In this document: positions 47,675 through 57,897 of the stretch, piece after piece
Layout: every line of letters begins with the position of its first letter
How positions within the stretch are numbered: the stretch's first letter is position 1
Source: Lichenibacterium minor
GTDB lineage: Bacteria > Pseudomonadota > Alphaproteobacteria > Rhizobiales > Beijerinckiaceae
DNA: 64,000 nucleotides
Assembly (NCBI RefSeq): GCF_004137685.1
Contig: NZ_QYBB01000006.1
Location: forward strand, 1-64,000
Reading direction: 5' to 3'
Made by a program: the position numbers and the translations under genes
The notes under the pieces: model-generated
Told to the model about the DNA's origin: nothing
What the model saw: only the letters and a program-made list of their open reading frames with translations
The model's database searches: none

Positions 47675-48904
47675 TCAGCCTGCCCCGAGGGCGGGGCCGC
47701 CTGCCGAAGCCTGCGGCAGGGCGGCGGGCGGTCCCGCCTCCTTTCGCTTCAACGCCGCCGCCGCCACCGCGTAGCCGCCCGCGGCGCCGTCGACGAAATG
47801 GACGTGGTCCGGCCGGCTGGCCGACGGCACGATGCAGGTGACGAGCGCTTCGGCCTGCCGGTGCAGGCCGTGGCGGGCGTGCCCGGCGCGTTCGGCATCG
47901 GCGAGCCGCGCCGCGATGGCGTCGGCGGTGTCGACGCTGCAGTCGAGCGTCATCAGCAGCCCGTCGTCGAACTTGCGGAAGTCCGAATTCTCGACGAGCT
48001 GGCGGCGGTACGCGTCCGGCACGAAGTCGCCGACCGTCCGGCCCGTGCGCAGGAAGAAGGTGTTCACCAGGGCGCGGAGCGCGGTCCTGAAGCGGCTTTC
48101 CGCCAGGCTGCGGCCGAGGCCGCGGTGGAGCCGCGCCTCGATGTCGAGGCCGCCCGGCGGCCAGCGGTGCTGCGGGCCGCCCACCGGCACGGGATGGCCG
48201 CCCCGGGGGGCCGTCTCGGCGAGGGCCAGGACGTCCGAGCAGGCGCGCACGAAGTCCGGGCTCCCGGCGTCGCCCACGGGCTTGACGATCACGGACAGGA
48301 CCGTGCCGTGCGCCGCCGCGATGGGGCGGAAGCGGCAGGTGAGGCCCGTGAGGTCCGGGCGGGCCCCGCGCGGCGCCCGGGGCAGCGACAGCCGCCCCGC
48401 CTTCATCTCGCGCTCGGCCCAGTCGCGCCCGCCGCCCGTGAACATGGCGTAATCGACGTTGGCCGAGGCCGCCACCCGGGCGACCCGGAGGTCCGCCCCC
48501 GCGGTTCGCACCGCCGCGACCGGGACCACGGCGCCGCGCAGGTCGAGCGCAAGCTCCGACCCCACCCACGAAACGGTGGCCGCCAGGGCCTGCGTGGCCT
48601 TCGCGGCGTCGCCCGGCGCCACGGCGAAGCTGGCCCCGTCGCCGGTGAACACGAAGGGGAAGTCGAGCGTGCCGAGCGCGTTGGACACGGCCGAGATCAC
48701 CGCCGCCCCCGCGGTGTTGACGGCCTTGTAGCGGCCGGCTTCGAGCGCCAGCGTCGAGGTCACGACGTCGGCCAGGCCCAGCACCCAGTCGTCGGGCAAG
48801 GGCGCGTAGCTGTCCGCCGCCACCGCGGCGTCGAAGCTCTGCGCCACCGGCAGGGCGGCGTAGAAGCGTGCCGTCGTGGCGGCGGCTGGCGCGTGCTCGA
48901 CCAT
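47675..48904 (-). CDS. DUF3095 (adenylate-cyclase-like) protein
   Basis: 409 aa. ARFYAALPVAQSFDAAVAADSYAPLPDDWVLGLADVVTSTLALEAGRYKAVNTAGAAVISAVSNAL, then LDFPFVFTGDGASFAVAPGDA, a class III cyclase-like strand pattern with GDGA. The C-terminal DNSDFRKFDDGLLMTLDCS and HVHFVDGAAGGYAVAAAALKRKE are characteristic of DUF3095. Some relatives are annotated as cyclases; activity is unproven. The start at MVEHAPAAAT follows a G-rich site; the longer frame is rejected. It diverges from the ATP-grasp cluster by 139 bases. Confidence 0.85.
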   Translation of the reverse strand: MVEHAPAAATTARFYAALPVAQSFDAAVAADSYAPLPDDWVLGLADVVTSTLALEAGRYKAVNTAGAAVISAVSNALGTLDFPFVFTGDGASFAVAPGDAAKATQALAATVSWVGSELALDLRGAVVPVAAVRTAGADLRVARVAASANVDYAMFTGGGRDWAEREMKAGRLSLPRAPRGARPDLTGLTCRFRPIAAAHGTVLSVIVKPVGDAGSPDFVRACSDVLALAETAPRGGHPVPVGGPQHRWPPGGLDIEARLHRGLGRSLAESRFRTALRALVNTFFLRTGRTVGDFVPDAYRRQLVENSDFRKFDDGLLMTLDCSVDTADAIAARLADAERAGHARHGLHRQAEALVTCIVPSASRPDHVHFVDGAAGGYAVAAAALKRKEAGPPAALPQASAGGPALGAG

Positions 48905-49043
48905 CGCGTCCCTGTCCCCCGTCTCCCCATGGTTGCGGGAGCGCAGAGGCGTTTTCCCATAGATCCCGTCCGATTGCATGGCATAAGCTTTGCGAAACTC
49001 GGCGGCGTGCCGCATCGCCAAGCCGCACTGCGAGGAGTCTTGA

Positions 49044-50479
<1,436 letters not shown>

Positions 50480-50483
<4 letters not shown>

Positions 50484-51646
50484 CGGGTGACATGACCCAA
50501 CGGATGGGCGGCGGCGGCATGACGCAGACGCTCGCGGACGGCACGACCCAGACCCTGGGCGCCGGACAAGGCATGGCCCCCCGCGGCGCCACACAGGCCA
50601 CGGGCGGCGGCGACCAGCTGTCCGGGGCGGGCGCGATGAGCCAGACGCTCGGCCGCGCCGTCTCGATGGAGCGGCCGACGCGCAAGTTCACCATGCTGTC
50701 GCGCACGGCCGACAACCTGTTCTGGATGGCGCGCTACATGGAGCGGGCCGAGTTCCTGGCCCGCACCATCGAGGCGGCACAGCGCCTGTCCGCGCTGCCG
50801 ACCGCCTACAACGAGCACGGCACGGAATGGGAAAGCGCGCTCGAATCGTCGGGCATGTCGGAAGCCTTCCACGCCAAATACGGGACCGCTGAGGCCGACA
50901 GCGTCGTCGACTTCCTCACCTTCGACGCGTCCAACCCGTCCTCGATCCGCAACTGCATCGAGGCCGCCCGCACCAACGGGCGCGCGGTGCGCACCGCGCT
51001 GACAGCCGAGATGTGGGAAGCCATCAACGGCGCCTGGCTCGAGGTGAAGAAGTTCGAGGACGCGCTGAAGAGCGGCTCCGATTGGCGCGAGGAGGTGCCG
51101 CGCTTCCTCGACTTCGTGAAGCAGACCTCCCTGCTCTTCGACGGGTCGATGATCCGCACCATGCTGCGCGACCCGTCCTTCTGGTTCTCCCGGCTCGGCG
51201 TCTTCGTCGAGCGGGCCGACAACACGGCCCGCATCCTCGACGTGAAATACCACGTGCTGCTGCCCGACACCGAAACGGTCGGCGGCAGCCTCGACTACTT
51301 CCAATGGGCCGCCATCCTGCGCGCGGTGTCGGCGCTGACCGCCTACCACTGGATCTACCGGGAAAGCATCAAGCCCTGGCTGATCGCCGACCTCCTGATC
51401 CTGCGGTCCGAGATGCCGCGCTCGCTGCTCAGCTGCTACGAGAACATCGTGTCCTGCCTGGATTCCCTCGGCAAAGCCTACGGGCGCCAGGGCGGGGCGC
51501 AGCGGCTCGCCCGCAAAACCATGGCGCAACTGGAGAACGCCTCGATCGGCGGCCTCTTCCAGAGCGGGCTGCACGAGTTCATCACGACGTTCATCGACGA
51601 CAACAACCGGCTCGGCGTGAGCATCAGCGAACAATATCTGGTGTGA
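50480..51646 (+). CDS. Alpha-E domain protein with an odd low-complexity N-terminus
   Basis: 388 aa from the GTG that overlaps the ATP-grasp stop. The alpha-E domain proper runs from about residue 70 (LSRTADNLFWMARYMERAEFLARTIEAAQRL) to the end (GLHEFITTFIDDNNRLGVSISEQYLV), all helical. The first 62 residues are Gly/Thr/Gln-rich with repeated MTQTL/MSQTL/TTQTL units. Starting at the ATG at 50666 (MERPTRKFTML) would give the normal family length. The domain always travels with ATP-grasp ligases; its role is unknown but may be to present the substrate. Confidence 0.88.
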
Positions 51647-51655
51647 GGCGGAGCC

Positions 51656-52462
51656 ATGCATCTCAGGATCCGCAACGACATCCGCTTCGGCTTCCCGGCG
51701 CCGGCGCGCAACCTCACCGTCCTGCTGCGGCTGTCGCCGCGGTCGCACGAAGGGCAGCACGTCACGGGGGTGCGCATCGACGCCGACATCGACTGCTCGC
51801 TCCGGGTCGGGCAGGACGCCTTCGGCAACGTCACACATTCGTTCAGCGCCGCGGGGCCGATCGACGGCTTCACCGTCACGGCGGTCTGCCAGGTCGAAAC
51901 CTATGATGCGGCGGGCATCGTCCGCGGCGGCGCCGAACGGCTGCCGATCGACATCTTCCTGCGCGACACGGAGCTGACGGGGCTCGACGCCGGCCTGCGC
52001 CAGTTCGCCGAGCGGGCCACCGTCACGGAAGCGGAACCCTTGGGCAAGCTCCACGCCCTGATGCACGCCGTCCACGGCGAGATCGCCTACGAGGAAACCC
52101 CGCCCGAGCCCGGCGCGCCGGTGGTCGCCCCCACGGCCGCGCAGGCCTTCGCCGCCAAGGTGGGCGACGCGTCGAGCCACGCCCACATCTTCACCGCCGC
52201 GGCGCGCCACCTCGGGCTCCCGTGCCGCCACGTGACGGGCTACCTGCTGCGCGACGGGAACCCCGCCGTCTCGGCGTCCCACGCCTGGGCGGAAGCCTAT
52301 GTGAAGAGCCTCGGCTGGATCGGCTTCGATTCCGTCGAGAAGCTGTGCCCCAACGGCCATCACGTGCGGGTGGCGACGGGGCTCGACGCGTTGGGCGCCG
52401 CCTTCTTCCGCGGCATCGGCACGGACGGCACCTCGGCCCACGCCACGATCGCGGCGGGATAG
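51656..52462 (+). CDS. Transglutaminase-like protein lacking the catalytic Cys
   Basis: 268 aa. N-terminal beta domain (MHLRIRNDIRFGFPAPARNLTVLLRLSPRSHEGQ), then the transglutaminase core. Where active relatives have a GVCQD-x-AHIF motif, this one has GDASSHAHIFTAAARHLGLPCRHVTGYLL, placing Ala at the nucleophile position. The His (VSASHAWAEAYV) and Asp (GWIGFDSVEK) of the triad are retained, as is the family end HVRVATGLDALGAAFFRG. It may be a binding or scaffold protein for the ligase pair, or use another residue. Ten bases after the alpha-E stop, same operon. Confidence 0.87.
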   Translation: MHLRIRNDIRFGFPAPARNLTVLLRLSPRSHEGQHVTGVRIDADIDCSLRVGQDAFGNVTHSFSAAGPIDGFTVTAVCQVETYDAAGIVRGGAERLPIDIFLRDTELTGLDAGLRQFAERATVTEAEPLGKLHALMHAVHGEIAYEETPPEPGAPVVAPTAAQAFAAKVGDASSHAHIFTAAARHLGLPCRHVTGYLLRDGNPAVSASHAWAEAYVKSLGWIGFDSVEKLCPNGHHVRVATGLDALGAAFFRGIGTDGTSAHATIAAG

Positions 52463-52608
52463 CCGGTTCCCGGAGGCCCTCGGCCTCGGAGCCGTGGACG
52501 CCGGAGCGGGCCGGCCGTCGTGCCGGCCCGCTCGGGGCGAGGAAGGGTGGGAAGCGCCGCCGGCGGTGGCGGCGGAGCCCGCGACGGGGCGGCCCTCCGA
52601 TCCCGGGA
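52463..52608. other. Convergent intergenic region
   Basis: About 145 G+C-rich bases between two converging genes, with CCGGCCGTCGTGCCGGCC-like inverted sequence near 52510. It probably contains terminators for both, but no T-run follows any stem. Confidence 0.35.
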
Positions 52609-53040
52609 TCAGGCGCCGCCCTCGACCCTCTCCTTCAGCGCGGCGTTCATCTTCACGAGGCCGTCGCGCACCGTCGAGGTCGCCACCACGGAGGCGCCCG
52701 GCGCCAGGATGCCCGCGAAGGTCTGCGTCTGCGTGATGCGGCTGCCGACAGGGTCGGGCGACAGCTCGATGATGTGGTCGCGGTCGAACAGGCCGGACAG
52801 CTTCATCTTGCTGTGCCACGTGATGCCCGAATTGGTGGCCAGCCGCGTCACCACGGCGTCGATCGGCAGCGTGCCGACGGGCGACGCGATCGACACCGTG
52901 ATCTTGCCTCCCTTGCGGGCCTGCCCCGCGATGGCGCGCAGCGTCGGGTTCCAGTCCGGGTAGCGGCTCCAGTCCATCAGGACCTTCCACACCGCCTCGG
53001 GCGGGGCCGCGATGTCGATCGATGCCGTGATGCGCGTCAT
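52609..53040 (-). CDS. SRPBCC-fold protein
   Basis: 143 aa. RITASIDIAAPPEAVWKVLMDWSRYPDWNPTLRAIAGQARKGGKITV is the standard START/SRPBCC opening, followed by the antiparallel sheet (GITWHSKMKLSGLFDRDHIIELSPDPVGSRITQTQTFAGIL) and the C-terminal helix DGLVKMNAALKERVE. These bind hydrophobic ligands or act as cyclases. No neighbour suggests the ligand. It diverges from the CitE-like gene. Confidence 0.88.
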   Translation of the reverse strand: MTRITASIDIAAPPEAVWKVLMDWSRYPDWNPTLRAIAGQARKGGKITVSIASPVGTLPIDAVVTRLATNSGITWHSKMKLSGLFDRDHIIELSPDPVGSRITQTQTFAGILAPGASVVATSTVRDGLVKMNAALKERVEGGA

Positions 53041-53136
53041 GCTGTGCCTCGCCGTGTGGTCGCCGTCGCACGAATCCGGTTGTGGCCGTCGCCGGGGCGC
53101 CGTGCTTTATGGCGGTCCCATGACGGATTCGCACCC

Positions 53137-54039
53137 ATGATCGTTCGTCCGCGTCGCAGTGTCCTCTACGTCCCGGCGAACAACGCGCGGGCCGTGGCCA
53201 AGTGCCGGACCATCGACGCCGACGCGATCGTGATCGACCTCGAAGATTCCGTCGCGCCCGCCGACAAGGCCGCCGCGCGCGACGCCGCCGCGCGGGCGGT
53301 GGCGGAGGGCGGCTTCGGCCACCGCGAAATCGTGGTCCGCATCAACGCGCTCGACACCCCCTGGGGGCGCGAAGACCTGCTCGCGGTCGCGGCGGAGCGG
53401 CCCGCCGCCCTGCTGCTGCCCAAGGTGCAGCGCCCCGGCGACCTGATGTTCGCCGCCCAGGACCTGTCCCGCGCCGAGGTGCCCGAAACGGTGCGGCTGT
53501 GGGCCATGGTGGAAACCCCGGCCGCCGTGCTGTCGATCGGCGACGTCGCCCGCACCGCCGCCGACCCGGCGTCGCGGCTCGACGTCCTGGTGGTCGGCAC
53601 CAACGACCTCGCCAAGGACCTGCGCGTGCGCGTCGGGCCGGGGCGGGAAACGCTGCTCGTGTGGCTCGCCGCCTGCGTGGCGGCGGCGCGCTGCCACGGG
53701 CTCGACGTGATCGACGGCGTGTTCAACGGCCTCGACGATCCGGACGGCCTCGCCGCCGAGGCCGCCCAGGGCCGCGACTACGGCATGGACGGCAAGACCT
53801 GCATCCACCCCGGCCAGGTCGCGGCCTGCAACGCCGCCTTCGCGCCCTCGGCCGGGGACATCGCGGCCGCCCGGCGCATCGCCGATGCCTTCGCGCGGCC
53901 GGACGCGGGCTCGGTCAACGTGATGAGGATCGACGGGCGCATGGTGGAGCGGCTCCACGCCGAGGCGGCGGAGCGGGTGCTCGCCGTGGCGGAAGCGCTG
54001 GCGGCGCGGGACGCGGGACGCACCCCGCCGGCGCTTTGA
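53137..54039 (+). CDS. CitE-like CoA-ester lyase (HpcH/HpaI aldolase family)
   Basis: 300 aa. RRSVLYVPANNARAVAKCRTIDADAIVIDLEDSVAP is the CitE start with the Mg-binding Glu/Asp region; VVRINALDTPWG, AALLLPKVQRPGDL, LWAMVETPAAVLSI, VVGTNDLAKDL and DYGMDGKTCIHPGQV are all in place. Members cleave citryl-, malyl- or methylmalyl-CoA, or hydrolyse malyl-CoA. It is alone, without CitF/CitD, so citrate lyase is unlikely; a malyl-CoA-type activity is the better guess. Confidence 0.88.
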   Translation: MIVRPRRSVLYVPANNARAVAKCRTIDADAIVIDLEDSVAPADKAAARDAAARAVAEGGFGHREIVVRINALDTPWGREDLLAVAAERPAALLLPKVQRPGDLMFAAQDLSRAEVPETVRLWAMVETPAAVLSIGDVARTAADPASRLDVLVVGTNDLAKDLRVRVGPGRETLLVWLAACVAAARCHGLDVIDGVFNGLDDPDGLAAEAAQGRDYGMDGKTCIHPGQVAACNAAFAPSAGDIAAARRIADAFARPDAGSVNVMRIDGRMVERLHAEAAERVLAVAEALAARDAGRTPPAL

Positions 54040-54298
54040 CCCCGTGGCGGCGGCAGGCTAGACCGGGCGGCCGTCGCAACAAACCGGCGGGAGGCGCGTC
54101 GAACGCCGCCCGAAGGCGTTGGGTCCGTGTGGAGCCCGTCGCGGAACGCGACGGGTTCGCGGCGCCCGTCGCCGCATCGCCGAGCGATCGAATGGAAACG
54201 GTGCGGGGCCTGTTCGCGGGATCCGGCGCCGAGGTGAAGGGACGGCGCCGCGCTTCCGAGGGGGTGCCGCCGGACGGGATGCGGAGAAGGAAGCGGGT
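54040..54298. promoter_or_regulatory. Leader of the mitofilin/hemY operon
   Basis: About 260 bases with no gene of its own and no clear promoter. The frame of the next protein stays open through it, but encodes Arg-rich sequence with no family likeness. GAAGGAAG lies just before the chosen ATG. Confidence 0.4.
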
Positions 54299-56209
54299 AT
54301 GGCGGAGAACGGGAACCGTGGGCCGAACGACTTCCGCACGCGCAACGTGAGAAAGCGGCGCGAGCCGCCGATCATCGACGCTTCGGCCACCGAAGTCCCC
54401 GTCGAGCCCGCCGACGACGCCGCGGATGCCCCGCAGGCCGCCGCCGAGTCCCCGGTCCCCGCGGCGGAGGGTGTGGCCGAAACCGCTTCCGCCGAGGCGC
54501 CGGTCGCGCGCGACGCGGCCGAGCCCGTGCTGTTCGGCAGCGCCCTGCGCGATCCCGCCGCGCCGTCCGACGTCGCCACCCCGCCGTCCGACGCGGCGCC
54601 GGCGGCCGATCCCGCCCTCGTCGAGCCTCCTTTCGCCGAACCTGCCCTGGCCGATGCCGCGCCCCCGGCCGCCGCGGCCGAGCCCGCGGAACCCCCGCGC
54701 GCCGCCTTCGGTGCGGGCGGCCCGGCCGTTCCGCCCGCCGCGCTGCCGCCGGCGCGCTCCGGCGGGGGCGCGGCGCCCTGGCTGCTGACGCTGTCGACCC
54801 TCGCCCTGCTCGGCGCCCTGGCCTGGGTGCTGTACACGGAACCGCAGCGCGACGGGCACGCCGAGATCGCCGACCTGCGCGGCAAGGTGGCGGCCCTCGA
54901 AGCGCGGCCCGACCCGTCGCAGGTGCAGGCGGGCGTCGCGGCGCTCGACAAGCGCTTGGGCGCCGCCGACGCCGACCGCGCCGCCCTCGCCAAGACCGTG
55001 ACGGGCCTGAACGCGCGGATCGACGCCGTGTCCCAGCAGGCCCAGGCCGCCAAGTCCGACGCCGACCGGGCGGCGTCCGCCGCCGGAGCCGCCCAGTCCG
55101 AGGCCGGCAAGGCGACGGCCGCCCCCACCGGTGCCGCCGCGGTGGCGACCGTGGGCGCGCTCGCCGCCCTCGCCGCCCGGGTCGAGGGCGTCGACAAGGG
55201 CGTGGCGACGCTGTCCGCCGACCAGGCCCGGACCGCCAAGGCCGTGGCGGACCTGCCGAAGCCCGTTTCGCCCGACTTCGGGCCGATCGAGGCCCGCGTG
55301 GCGGGCGTGGAATCCCAGCTGTCCGGCAAGGTGTCGGCGCTCGACGGGCGCCTCACCGCGCTCGACGGCAAGGTCAACGGCTCCGACGCCCGCCTCAACG
55401 GTTTCGACGCCAAGGTCAACGCGGTCGACGGCAAGGTCAACGGCTTCGATGCCCGCGTGAACGCCGACGAGGCCCGCGCGAACGGCCTTGAGTCCAAGCT
55501 GAACGGCACGGCCGCGGACGTCGGCAAGCTCCAGGCGGCGGTCGCCACCCTGCCGAAGGTGGACCTGTCGCCGCTGCAGGCCGCCACGGCGACGCTCGGC
55601 GCCGAGATGGCCCGCATCCAGGGCCAGCTGTCCGCCGCCAAGGACGGGACGCGCGTGACCGAGGTCCGCGCCGTCGGCAGCGCCGACGAGGCCCGGGCGA
55701 CGCCGATCGCGCTCGTCGGCCAGGCGGTGGCGCGCGCCGTCGCCGACGGGCGGCCCTACGCGGCCGATCTCGACACCCTGAAGGCGCTCGGCGCCGAGCC
55801 GGACGCCGTCGCCAAGCTGCAGCCCCTGGCGGCGAAGGGCGCCCCGACCGCGGCGGCGCTGAAGGCCCAGTGGGACGGCGTCGAAGGGGACGTGCTGGCC
55901 GCCGTCAGGCCCGCCGAGGCCGGTTCCGCGCTCGACCGTCTGGCCGCCAGCGCCAAGGCGCTGGTCCAGGTGCGCAAGGTCGGCGCCGTCGCGGGGGACG
56001 ATCCGGGCGCGCTGGTGTCGCAGGTCGACGCCGCGCTCGACGCGGGCGACGTTTCGGGCGCCCTCGCGGCCTGGACCAGGCTGCCCCAGGCGGGCCAGGA
56101 CCGTTCAAAGGATTGGGCCGCGGCCGCCAAGGCCCGGGTCGAGGCCGCCCAGGCGGCGCAGGGCCTCGTCGGCCGCGCCATCGCGACGCTGGGCAAGTCC
56201 AAGGGCTGA
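54299..56209 (+). CDS. Mitofilin-like (COG4223) inner-membrane protein
   Basis: 636 aa. A Pro/Ala-rich cytosolic N-terminus (to about 155), one membrane helix (APWLLTLSTLALLGALAWVLY, about 159-180), a long coiled-coil (190-470) with internal repeats, and a helical C-terminal mitofilin-like domain (PIALVGQAVARAVADGRPYAADLDTLKALGAEPDAVAKLQPLAAKGAPTAAAL). Alphaproteobacterial mitofilin homologues shape the inner membrane and are usually encoded between hemCD and hemY. Here hemY follows but hemC/hemD do not precede. Confidence 0.88.
   Translation: MAENGNRGPNDFRTRNVRKRREPPIIDASATEVPVEPADDAADAPQAAAESPVPAAEGVAETASAEAPVARDAAEPVLFGSALRDPAAPSDVATPPSDAAPAADPALVEPPFAEPALADAAPPAAAAEPAEPPRAAFGAGGPAVPPAALPPARSGGGAAPWLLTLSTLALLGALAWVLYTEPQRDGHAEIADLRGKVAALEARPDPSQVQAGVAALDKRLGAADADRAALAKTVTGLNARIDAVSQQAQAAKSDADRAASAAGAAQSEAGKATAAPTGAAAVATVGALAALAARVEGVDKGVATLSADQARTAKAVADLPKPVSPDFGPIEARVAGVESQLSGKVSALDGRLTALDGKVNGSDARLNGFDAKVNAVDGKVNGFDARVNADEARANGLESKLNGTAADVGKLQAAVATLPKVDLSPLQAATATLGAEMARIQGQLSAAKDGTRVTEVRAVGSADEARATPIALVGQAVARAVADGRPYAADLDTLKALGAEPDAVAKLQPLAAKGAPTAAALKAQWDGVEGDVLAAVRPAEAGSALDRLAASAKALVQVRKVGAVAGDDPGALVSQVDAALDAGDVSGALAAWTRLPQAGQDRSKDWAAAAKARVEAAQAAQGLVGRAIATLGKSKG
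55340..55505 (+). repeat. Internal coiled-coil repeats of the mitofilin-like protein
   Basis: About eight 7-residue units of the pattern LDGKVNG / FDAKVNA / FDARVNA in succession (residues about 347-402). The DNA repeats as 21-base units built on GACGCC/GGTCAACG. It extends the periplasmic coiled-coil rod by whole heptads, and copy number could vary between strains. Confidence 0.7.
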
Positions 56210-56312
56210 GAGCCGGAGCGGGGGCGCTGCGGCGCCCCTTGATCTTTGAACCCCGCATGCGCCCGTCCCGTGGCGCGGACGGCGGGGACGATCCGATGAA
56301 GGTGGGCGACCC

Positions 56313-57746
56313 ATGATACGCGTGCTGATCTATTTCGCCGTCGTGGTGCTTCTGGCGCTCGGCGTGGTCTGGATGGCGGACCACCCCGGCACCGTGATGG
56401 TCACGTTCGGCGGGCGCGAGGTGCAAACCTCGACGCTGGTCGGCGCCCTGGCGCTGCTGGTCGCCGCCGCCCTCGTCGCCATCCTGTGGTCGATCGTGCT
56501 GTTCGTGTTCCGCGTGCCGTCGCTGGTGGGTGGCCTGCGCCGCTCCGGCCGGCGCCGGGCCGGCATGGCGGCCCTGTCCCGCGGCATGGTGGCGGTCGGC
56601 ACCGGAGACCAGACGACGGCGCTGCGCTGCGCGGCCGACGCCGAAAAGTACCTCGACCGCGAGCCGCTGGTGCTGTTGCTGAGGGCGCAGGCGGCGCAGA
56701 TGTCGGGCGACACCGCCGCGGCGGAGAAGACCTTCGCCGCCATGCTGGACGCGCCCGAAACCCGCGCCCTCGGCCTGCGCGGCCTCCACATCGAGGCGCG
56801 GCGCCGCGACGACCCCGAGGCCGCCCATGCCTATGCCGAGGAGGCGCTCAAGACCGCGACGCTGCCCTGGGCCGGCGAAGCCGTGCTGGAACACCGCGCC
56901 GGCCAGGGGGACTGGGACGGCGCGCTCAGCGCCGTCGAGCGCAACCTCGGAGGCCGTCTCATCGACCGCGCCACCGCCGATCGGCAGCGCGCCGTGCTCA
57001 ACACCGCCAAGGCGACCGAGATGGCGGATCGCTCGCCCGACGAGGCGCTGGCGCTGGCCCGCAAGGCCCTGAAGGTGGCGCCGACGCTGGTCCCCGCCGC
57101 CGCGCTGGCCGGCCGGCTGCTGACGCGCCAGGGCGATGTCCGCCGCGCGTCGAAGCTGATCGAGACCGCCTATGCGGCGACCCCGCATCCCGACCTCGCC
57201 GACGCCTACCTCGGCGTCCGATCGGGCGATTCCGCCGCCGACCGCCTCCTCCGGGCCGAAACGCTGTCGCGCTTGGCGCCCCGCGATCCCGAAAGCGCGA
57301 TGGCCCTCGCACTCGCGGCGCTGGACGCGCGCGACTTCGCCCGCGCCCGCGACGCGATGCGGCCGCTGCTGGACGGCGCCGACGGGGGGAGGCCCACCGT
57401 CAAGGCCTGCCGCGTGATGGCCGCGATCGAGGAAGCCGAGCACGGCGACACCGGCGCGCTGTTCGAATGGCTGCAGCGGGCGCAGCGGGCGCCCCGCGAT
57501 CCCGCCTGGATGGCGGACGGCGTGGTGTCGGACCGTTGGGCGCCCTGCTCGCCCGTGACGGGCCGGCTCGACGCCTTCGAATGGACGACCCCGAAGGAGC
57601 CGGTCGGCGGCGGCGGCGACGTGGAACACGCGCGCTTCCGCCCGGCGGTGCCGGCGGACACGCCGCTGCTCGCCGACAAGGCCCAGCCCGCCGCCGAGGA
57701 GGAGCCGCACGCGCGCGCGCCGACCGAGGAACCGGCGGCCCCTTGA
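56313..57746 (+). CDS. hemY: HemY-like membrane TPR protein
   Basis: 477 aa. Two N-terminal helices (VLIYFAVVVLLALGVVWMADHPG, VGALALLVAAALVAILWSIVLFVFRVPS) with TVMVTFGGREVQTS between them, then RRRAGMAALSRGMVAVGTGDQTTALRCAADAEKYL and TPR-like helical pairs. The conserved end PRDPAWMADGVVSDRWAPCSPVTGRLDAFEWTTP is diagnostic of alphaproteobacterial HemY. It is associated with late haem synthesis, but the mechanism is unclear, and it is not the Gram-positive coproporphyrinogen oxidase of the same name. Downstream of the mitofilin-like gene by about 100 bases. Confidence 0.9.
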   Translation: MIRVLIYFAVVVLLALGVVWMADHPGTVMVTFGGREVQTSTLVGALALLVAAALVAILWSIVLFVFRVPSLVGGLRRSGRRRAGMAALSRGMVAVGTGDQTTALRCAADAEKYLDREPLVLLLRAQAAQMSGDTAAAEKTFAAMLDAPETRALGLRGLHIEARRRDDPEAAHAYAEEALKTATLPWAGEAVLEHRAGQGDWDGALSAVERNLGGRLIDRATADRQRAVLNTAKATEMADRSPDEALALARKALKVAPTLVPAAALAGRLLTRQGDVRRASKLIETAYAATPHPDLADAYLGVRSGDSAADRLLRAETLSRLAPRDPESAMALALAALDARDFARARDAMRPLLDGADGGRPTVKACRVMAAIEEAEHGDTGALFEWLQRAQRAPRDPAWMADGVVSDRWAPCSPVTGRLDAFEWTTPKEPVGGGGDVEHARFRPAVPADTPLLADKAQPAAEEEPHARAPTEEPAAP

Positions 57747-57897
57747 GGGAGGGGCGACGCGAGGGGGGGACGACGCCGCCGGCCCCCGGCGACGCGCGAC
57801 AAGGGAAACCATTGACACCGTTGCGCGGTCGCCGGACACATCGCGCCGAACCGAGGCGCTTTCGCGGTCGCGGCAGGGACCACCCGGGGGAAACACC
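57747..57897 (+). promoter_or_regulatory. Promoter region of importer B
   Basis: TTGACA at 57812-57817 is a good -35 element facing the binding-protein gene. No strong -10 is visible 17 bases on. The A/G-rich GGGGGAAAC ends the leader as ribosome site. Confidence 0.4.
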
